Shown here: positions 7,748-11,132 of the stretch, piece by piece
Layout of the letters: every line of letters begins with the position of its first letter
Position numbering within the stretch: the stretch's first letter is position 1
From: Vulcanimicrobiota bacterium
GTDB lineage: Bacteria > Vulcanimicrobiota > Vulcanimicrobiia > Eremiobacterales > Eremiobacteraceae
Assembly: GCA_019232725.1 (NCBI GenBank)
Contig: JAFANK010000221.1
Location: forward strand, 1 to 11,132
Direction: 5' to 3'
Length of the DNA stretch: 11,132 bases
Position numbers and translations under genes: made by a program
Notes under the pieces: generated by a model
What the model was told of the DNA's origin: nothing
Seen by the model: only the letters and a program-made list of their open reading frames with translations
The model's database searches: none

Positions 7748-8329
7748 TTATGACGATTCGTATGCCCGCCGAGCATACACGTAGGACAGCAGCGCAAATC
7801 CGACCAGCGAATAATAGAAACCGTCGCCAAATGTTCGACCGAACATCGAACTGCGCAGAAAATCTCCAAGCACCATGCCAAGGACGGCCGCCGCGAGTCC
7901 AAATCCGGCAAGACTCACCGCGCGAGTGCGAAGCGTGATGAGGGGAGCGATGCCAAGCGCGATGGCTGCGAGAATGACGAACGATCCCATGAGCCCAGCA
8001 TGCGCGAGCGATGGACTCGGCATGTTGATGCGTGCCAAGTCGATCGGACCGATGAACGCTTGGATGTCGACGCGATAAAATGGAAGCAGCGTCCCGAGCA
8101 AGCCAAAAAACCCGCCGACAAGAGCCATGATTTTCTCAGGTCCAAGGGTTTTTGCGATTCGTTGCGCGTGCTGGCTAGCCTGACGCACCGCATCGTCTGC
8201 CGCAGGTGTGAGAATTTTCGGACCTGCCTCAGCTTTGGCACGATGCACCGCGGTACCGCAGTGCTCGCAAAACGCTGCTTCCAGCGACAGGATCGCGCCA
8301 CAGGATGGACAGGTCGTCGCGCTCGTCAT
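7748..8329 (-). CDS. Zinc-ribbon protein with four membrane helices
   Basis: The 193-residue protein begins with a compact zinc ribbon: Cys7-x2-Cys10 (CPSCGA) and Cys21-x2-Cys24 (CEHCGT), spacing typical of the short zinc-ribbon domains (zf-ribbon_3 type) at the N-terminus of many bacterial membrane proteins. A polar linker of about 40 residues follows, then four hydrophobic helices at roughly 67-85, 109-132, 137-158 and 169-187. The ribbon should face the cytoplasm. No enzymatic motif is visible. The start at 8329 is supported by AGAAGAG at 8339-8333. It is first in the - strand operon with the beta-rich protein and the GT-C-like gene. A sensing or assembly role is inference only. Confidence 0.8.
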   Translation of the reverse strand: MTSATTCPSCGAILSLEAAFCEHCGTAVHRAKAEAGPKILTPAADDAVRQASQHAQRIAKTLGPEKIMALVGGFFGLLGTLLPFYRVDIQAFIGPIDLARINMPSPSLAHAGLMGSFVILAAIALGIAPLITLRTRAVSLAGFGLAAAVLGMVLGDFLRSSMFGRTFGDGFYYSLVGFALLSYVYARRAYESS

Positions 8330-8452
8330 TTACTCTTCTGAACTCCCTTCATATATATCGGCGTAGAATCTTCGCTGGCTTACGGGTAAGAAACCGTATG
8401 CCGCGCGTCAAACATCGGCCATAGCGTAGCCTAAAGAGGGCAGGGTGATCCC
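8330..8452. promoter_or_regulatory. Divergent intergenic region with overlapping inverted repeats
   Basis: This 123-bp gap separates the - strand zinc-ribbon operon from the + strand receptor gene, so it should hold both promoters. CTTAC-GG-GTAAG (8379-8390) is a perfect 5-bp inverted repeat, and TACGG...CCGTA (8381-8385 and 8394-8398) is a second one overlapping it. Together they could be an operator or alternative hairpins. On the - strand a TATATAT run (8352-8358) is a -10-like element close to the start, without a clear -35. For the receptor gene, AGGG at 8442-8445 within AGGGTGAT is a plausible ribosome binding site 7 bases before the ATG. No recognisable regulator site was found. Confidence 0.35.
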
Positions 8453-10249
8453 ATGTCAACACAGAGCTCATCTCACAGAGCTGCTCTTCGGACGTTTTTC
8501 GTCGTCGCGCTGTCGCTGCTCGTGCTCGTCGGCGGCGGGCTGGATTTCAGACGCATCTGGATCCCGATCGGCCTGTTCGGCTATCAGTCAAACGGCGACC
8601 AAACCGTATTTTTTGTCGCCGATGGCTCACCGGCCGCTAAGTCCGGCATGCAGATCAGCGACAAAATCGACCTGCAATCAACGCCCGTTCAGTTCAGATA
8701 CTTCGCAGCGCAAGGTGCCACACTGCAAGCCGGGCAGAAGGTGACATTTTCGTTCATACATGGGGGCACGAGACGTACTGTCACGCTCAGCTCGGTACCC
8801 CAGGTCACAGAGCACTACTACGCCGCTTATCGTGTCGCTGTGCTGTGCGTGGCTACGCTCTTCATATTCCTCGGCGCGGCGCTCGTGCTGCTGCGGCCGA
8901 GTCTCATGACGTGGGGATTTTTTCTGTACTGCCTGGGCAATGCTCCCTTCACGTTTTTCGCTGTCACGTTGTGGTACCCATACCCTTGGCCATATGTTGA
9001 GTACAACGTGCAATCGTTGGTCATCGACGCGGGTGTCGTCGGCCTGCTGGTTTTTGCGTTATGCTTTCTGAACGAGCCCCTCCGCGACTGGCGACGATCG
9101 GCGCTGCGTGCGATGCCCGTACTCTTAGCACTGCTCGCGATGCTTTCAACCGCATGGGGCTATTGCTGGGGGTGGATCGGCGGCCCGCCGGGCGAGTTAC
9201 TCAGTCGTATCTACATAGTCGTACAAGCGGCCTGGTCGCTGGCGGTCATGTATTTGTTCGTGGATACGTATGTTCGGGCACGGGGTGCAGACCGCCAGCG
9301 CATACGTTGGGTGGTCGTCGGGTTCGGACTCAATTTGCTCGCTCTCTTCATCAATCAGTTCACGACGCAATATGTCCCCAATTCTCCGATCTGGCTTTTC
9401 CACATATTGCAGCTCTCCACCGTGATCGTGCCGCTGACCGTGGCGTACGCAGTCGTCCGCCATAGGGTTATCGATGTCAGTTTCGTGGTGAGCCGCACCC
9501 TCGTGTACGCGGTGCTCACGACGATGCTGGTGGGGGTGTTTTCACTCATCGACTGGTTCTTCACCGACTACCTCAGGCTTGCGCGGTTAGGGACTTTTGC
9601 AGAGGTCGGTGCTGTGGTCGCATTCGGGCTGTGGTTCAACGGCCTGCACAAGCGCGTCGATTCGTTCATCGACGCGACGTTTTTTCGGCAGCGGCATAAG
9701 GCCGAAGTGCAACTGGCGCGCACGGCGGCTGCCTTGCCGCTCGCGACGACGCCGAAGATCGTCGCCCATGCACTGGTCGCCGAGCCGGTTCGAACGTTGT
9801 CATTGGCCTCGGCCGCCCTTTTCCAACGCGACGCAAACGCGGTGTTCATCCGGCAAGAGTCTGAAGGCTGGGAACCACGCGAGCTTGGGAGATTGGATGA
9901 CAGCGATGGCTACTTCTTGACACTCTTGCAGGCTGAGAACGGGCCGCTTTCGCTGTACGACCACCCATGGCGTACTGAGGGTGCTCCGTCGGGGCCAGCG
10001 CGTCCGGTGCTCGCGCTGCCGGTATTCGTCCGGCGCGAAGTAGCCGCGATCGTTTTCTATGGATCGCACGTTCATGGCGAGCCGCTCGACCCCGATGAGA
10101 TCAAAGCGATCGCCGGTCTCGCTATGGGAGCGTCCGTCGCCTACGATCATCTCGAAGCTGAGGCTATGAAACGGGAAGTTGAAACTGTACGGCGCGAAAA
10201 TGAGTCGTTGCGAAGCGTCATAGCAGAGGCGCAAATCCAGCCTGCATGA
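8453..10249 (+). CDS. PDZ-7TM-GAF membrane receptor lacking a kinase domain
   Basis: The 598-residue protein has an N-terminal helix (about 13-29), then an extracytoplasmic domain (about 45-115) with PDZ features (VFFVADGSPAAKSGMQISDKI, cf. the GSPA..AGL..GD.I consensus). About nine helices follow, between 122 and 395. RHRVIDVSFVVSRTLVYA (336-353) and RVDSFIDATFFRQRHKAE (401-418) correspond to the junction found in ComP-like sensor kinases, which usually read RYR.WDID.VINRTLVYG and FIDRRFFRRRYDA. Residues of about 425-560 look GAF-like (LFQRDANAVFIRQ, RPVLALPVFVRREVAAIVFYG, LDPDEIKAIAGLAMGASVAYD), followed by a coiled coil at about 565-595. No H-box, HATPase, GGDEF, phosphatase or DNA-binding domain follows, so any output must go through partners. 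It shares ATGA with the next gene. Confidence 0.8.
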   Translation: MSTQSSSHRAALRTFFVVALSLLVLVGGGLDFRRIWIPIGLFGYQSNGDQTVFFVADGSPAAKSGMQISDKIDLQSTPVQFRYFAAQGATLQAGQKVTFSFIHGGTRRTVTLSSVPQVTEHYYAAYRVAVLCVATLFIFLGAALVLLRPSLMTWGFFLYCLGNAPFTFFAVTLWYPYPWPYVEYNVQSLVIDAGVVGLLVFALCFLNEPLRDWRRSALRAMPVLLALLAMLSTAWGYCWGWIGGPPGELLSRIYIVVQAAWSLAVMYLFVDTYVRARGADRQRIRWVVVGFGLNLLALFINQFTTQYVPNSPIWLFHILQLSTVIVPLTVAYAVVRHRVIDVSFVVSRTLVYAVLTTMLVGVFSLIDWFFTDYLRLARLGTFAEVGAVVAFGLWFNGLHKRVDSFIDATFFRQRHKAEVQLARTAAALPLATTPKIVAHALVAEPVRTLSLASAALFQRDANAVFIRQESEGWEPRELGRLDDSDGYFLTLLQAENGPLSLYDHPWRTEGAPSGPARPVLALPVFVRREVAAIVFYGSHVHGEPLDPDEIKAIAGLAMGASVAYDHLEAEAMKREVETVRRENESLRSVIAEAQIQPA

Positions 10250-10977
10250 AGACAAGCGTATACGGGCGCATGGTGTTTGGGGCGGCGGCTGTGCTCTTCG
10301 GCGTCATCGCGCTTTTGTGGCACGACGCCGACACGTGGCAAGGCCTGACCAAGATCTGGAGCCTACCATACGGCACAAGGATCGGCGAGGGTCTCATGAT
10401 CGCGCAAATAGCCGGTGGCATCGGGATAGTCTATCCGCGCACCGTCCGTTTAGCATCAATCGTACTCACCGTCGTCTATGCACTGTTTTCGCTGGCGTGC
10501 ATTCCTGGCATCGTCGCCGCACCCACTAACTTTGGGGAATACGACGGCTTCTTCGAACAATTTTCTTTGCTCTGCGGCGCTATTGCCATATACGCGGCGT
10601 ACACCCCGCGATCGTCCGGTCTTGCACGGCTGGCACGCGTTGGCTTTGGGCTCTGCGCGGGTTCATTCACGCTGGCGCAATTGATCTATCTTCGTGAGAC
10701 TGCGAGCTTAGTACCCACATGGATACCGCCAAACCAAATGTTTTGGGCCGTGCTCACGACGATCGCATTCGCACTTGCAGCGGCCGCAATCCTCATCAAC
10801 CGGTACGCGCAGCTCGCGCTGCGCTTGCTGACGTTGATGCTGGGACTCTTTGGCGTCCTGGTTTGGATACCGATCCTCATCGCCCACCCAGCGGAGCATT
10901 TTAGTTGGTCGGAATTCGCATTGACCTTCCTGATCACCGGGGCCGCGTGGAACCTCAGTAATCTAAGGTCTTCTTAA
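10246..10977 (+). CDS. DoxX-like polytopic membrane protein
   Basis: The 243-residue protein has about seven or eight hydrophobic helices (roughly 8-25, 46-63, 67-92, 103-120, 127-147, 164-184, 190-213, 224-240). The pattern of short loops, a YGTRIGEGLM...GG.GI.YPR turn, PTWIPPNQMFWA at about 157-168 and HPAEHFSWSEFALTFLITGAAW at about 214-235 resembles DoxX/DoxX-like membrane proteins. Their roles are mostly unknown; some were linked to quinone or redox functions. No cofactor ligand can be named with confidence here. Its ATG overlaps the receptor stop codon (ATGA, 10246-10249), so the two are translated together, and the product is a candidate partner of the receptor. A hairpin starts at its stop codon. 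Confidence 0.75.
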   Translation: MKTSVYGRMVFGAAAVLFGVIALLWHDADTWQGLTKIWSLPYGTRIGEGLMIAQIAGGIGIVYPRTVRLASIVLTVVYALFSLACIPGIVAAPTNFGEYDGFFEQFSLLCGAIAIYAAYTPRSSGLARLARVGFGLCAGSFTLAQLIYLRETASLVPTWIPPNQMFWAVLTTIAFALAAAAILINRYAQLALRLLTLMLGLFGVLVWIPILIAHPAEHFSWSEFALTFLITGAAWNLSNLRSS

Positions 10978-11057
10978 GCACCGAAATCGAGAAGCTCGGT
11001 GCTGAAGGCATGGCGTGGTCTGAGGATCAGGCTGTCGACGAAGCCCTCAAGATTTAG
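10962..11057 (+). pseudogene. Possible C-terminal remnant of a lost gene
   Basis: After a stop at 10959-10961, this frame is open for 31 codons to TAG at 11055-11057, overlapping the DoxX gene by 16 bases. It has no start codon at its 5' end; an internal ATG at 11010 would give only 15 residues. The stretch LGAEGMAWSEDQAVDEAL has amphipathic, coding-like composition and is similar in pattern to the extreme C-termini of large ATPase-TPR (AfsR/LuxR-like or adenylate-cyclase-associated) regulators, which often end in G.aMs.deAv..AL. That resemblance is from memory and weak. It could equally be chance. Confidence 0.3.
10977..11003 (+). terminator. Hairpin directly at the DoxX stop codon
   Basis: AGCACCGA (10977-10984) and TCGGTGCT (10996-11003) form a perfect 8-bp stem with an 11-base loop; the last A of the TAA stop is its first base. 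No T-run follows, so it is not a standard intrinsic terminator. It may end or protect the receptor-DoxX transcript. It overlaps the possible gene remnant. Confidence 0.4.
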
Positions 11058-11130
11058 GGGACTCTAGGGCCCGCTTGGTACCCCCCGCGGTGATGACGGC
11101 GTTGCCGGCATCTACCCGCTCAGCACGCGA
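11047..11130 (-). other. Open - strand frame running off the window edge
   Basis: On the - strand a frame is open from the right window edge to TGA at 11049-11047, 28 codons, including AGNAVITAGGTKRALES. It could be the 3' end of a gene transcribed toward the DoxX gene, or chance. I do not recognise a family. No other feature is seen in the last 75 bases. Confidence 0.15.
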
Positions 11131-11132
11131 TA

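Noticed and set aside
7744..7911. Longer start for the beta-rich protein
   Set aside because: The extension lies inside the zinc-ribbon gene and reads as Cys/Arg-rich shadow sequence without a leader.
1..11132. CRISPR array, insertion sequence, tRNA, phage or defence genes
   Set aside because: No regularly spaced repeats, terminal inverted repeats, transposase or integrase motifs or cloverleaf sequences were found.

Overview
The window looks like ordinary chromosome from a GC-rich bacterium with densely packed genes. Intergenic gaps are short, several genes overlap by 4-11 bp, and starts are ATG or GTG. No rRNA, tRNA, CRISPR array, insertion sequence, integrase or phage gene was seen. The mix of a giant Asp-box (BNR) exoprotein, a DUF5069 protein, a PDZ/7TM/GAF receptor and a TPR exoprotein fits poorly cultured soil-type phyla such as Eremiobacterota or Acidobacteriota. 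That placement is an impression from gene content, not a demonstrated one.

Left part, + strand (2-5321): four genes in a row. (1) The window opens inside a large sortilin/VPS10-like Asp-box propeller protein, so its N-terminus and signal peptide lie upstream. (2) A DUF5069 protein with an added C-terminal membrane anchor overlaps its end by 11 bp. (3) After a 113-bp gap comes a secreted TPR protein. (4) A small antibiotic-biosynthesis-monooxygenase-fold (ABM) protein starts at a GTG one base after the TPR stop codon. Genes 1-2 and genes 3-4 look like two transcription or translation pairs.

Middle, - strand (8329 down to 5334): a zinc-ribbon protein with four membrane helices, then a one-helix protein with a beta-rich exported domain, then a polytopic GT-C-type glycosyltransferase-like protein. 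Gaps are 4 bp and 47 bp (7244-7290 holds only the second gene's end and none is free; the true untranslated gap before the glycosyltransferase is 7239-7290, 52 bp), so this is probably one operon at the envelope. It ends tail-to-tail with the ABM gene, and a perfect 6-bp inverted repeat contains both stop codons.

Right part, + strand (8453-10977): a 598-residue membrane receptor (N-terminal helix, PDZ-like domain, many helices with a ComP-like signature, GAF-like domain, coiled coil) that has no kinase or other output domain. It shares an ATGA overlap with a DoxX-like membrane protein. The receptor is divergent from the zinc-ribbon operon across a 123-bp region with two overlapping inverted repeats. 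The last 155 bases hold a hairpin at the DoxX stop codon and a 31-codon open frame that looks like the tail of a lost gene.

The most interesting lead is the kinase-less receptor and its coupled DoxX-like partner, facing an envelope operon. Nothing here proves a new system.
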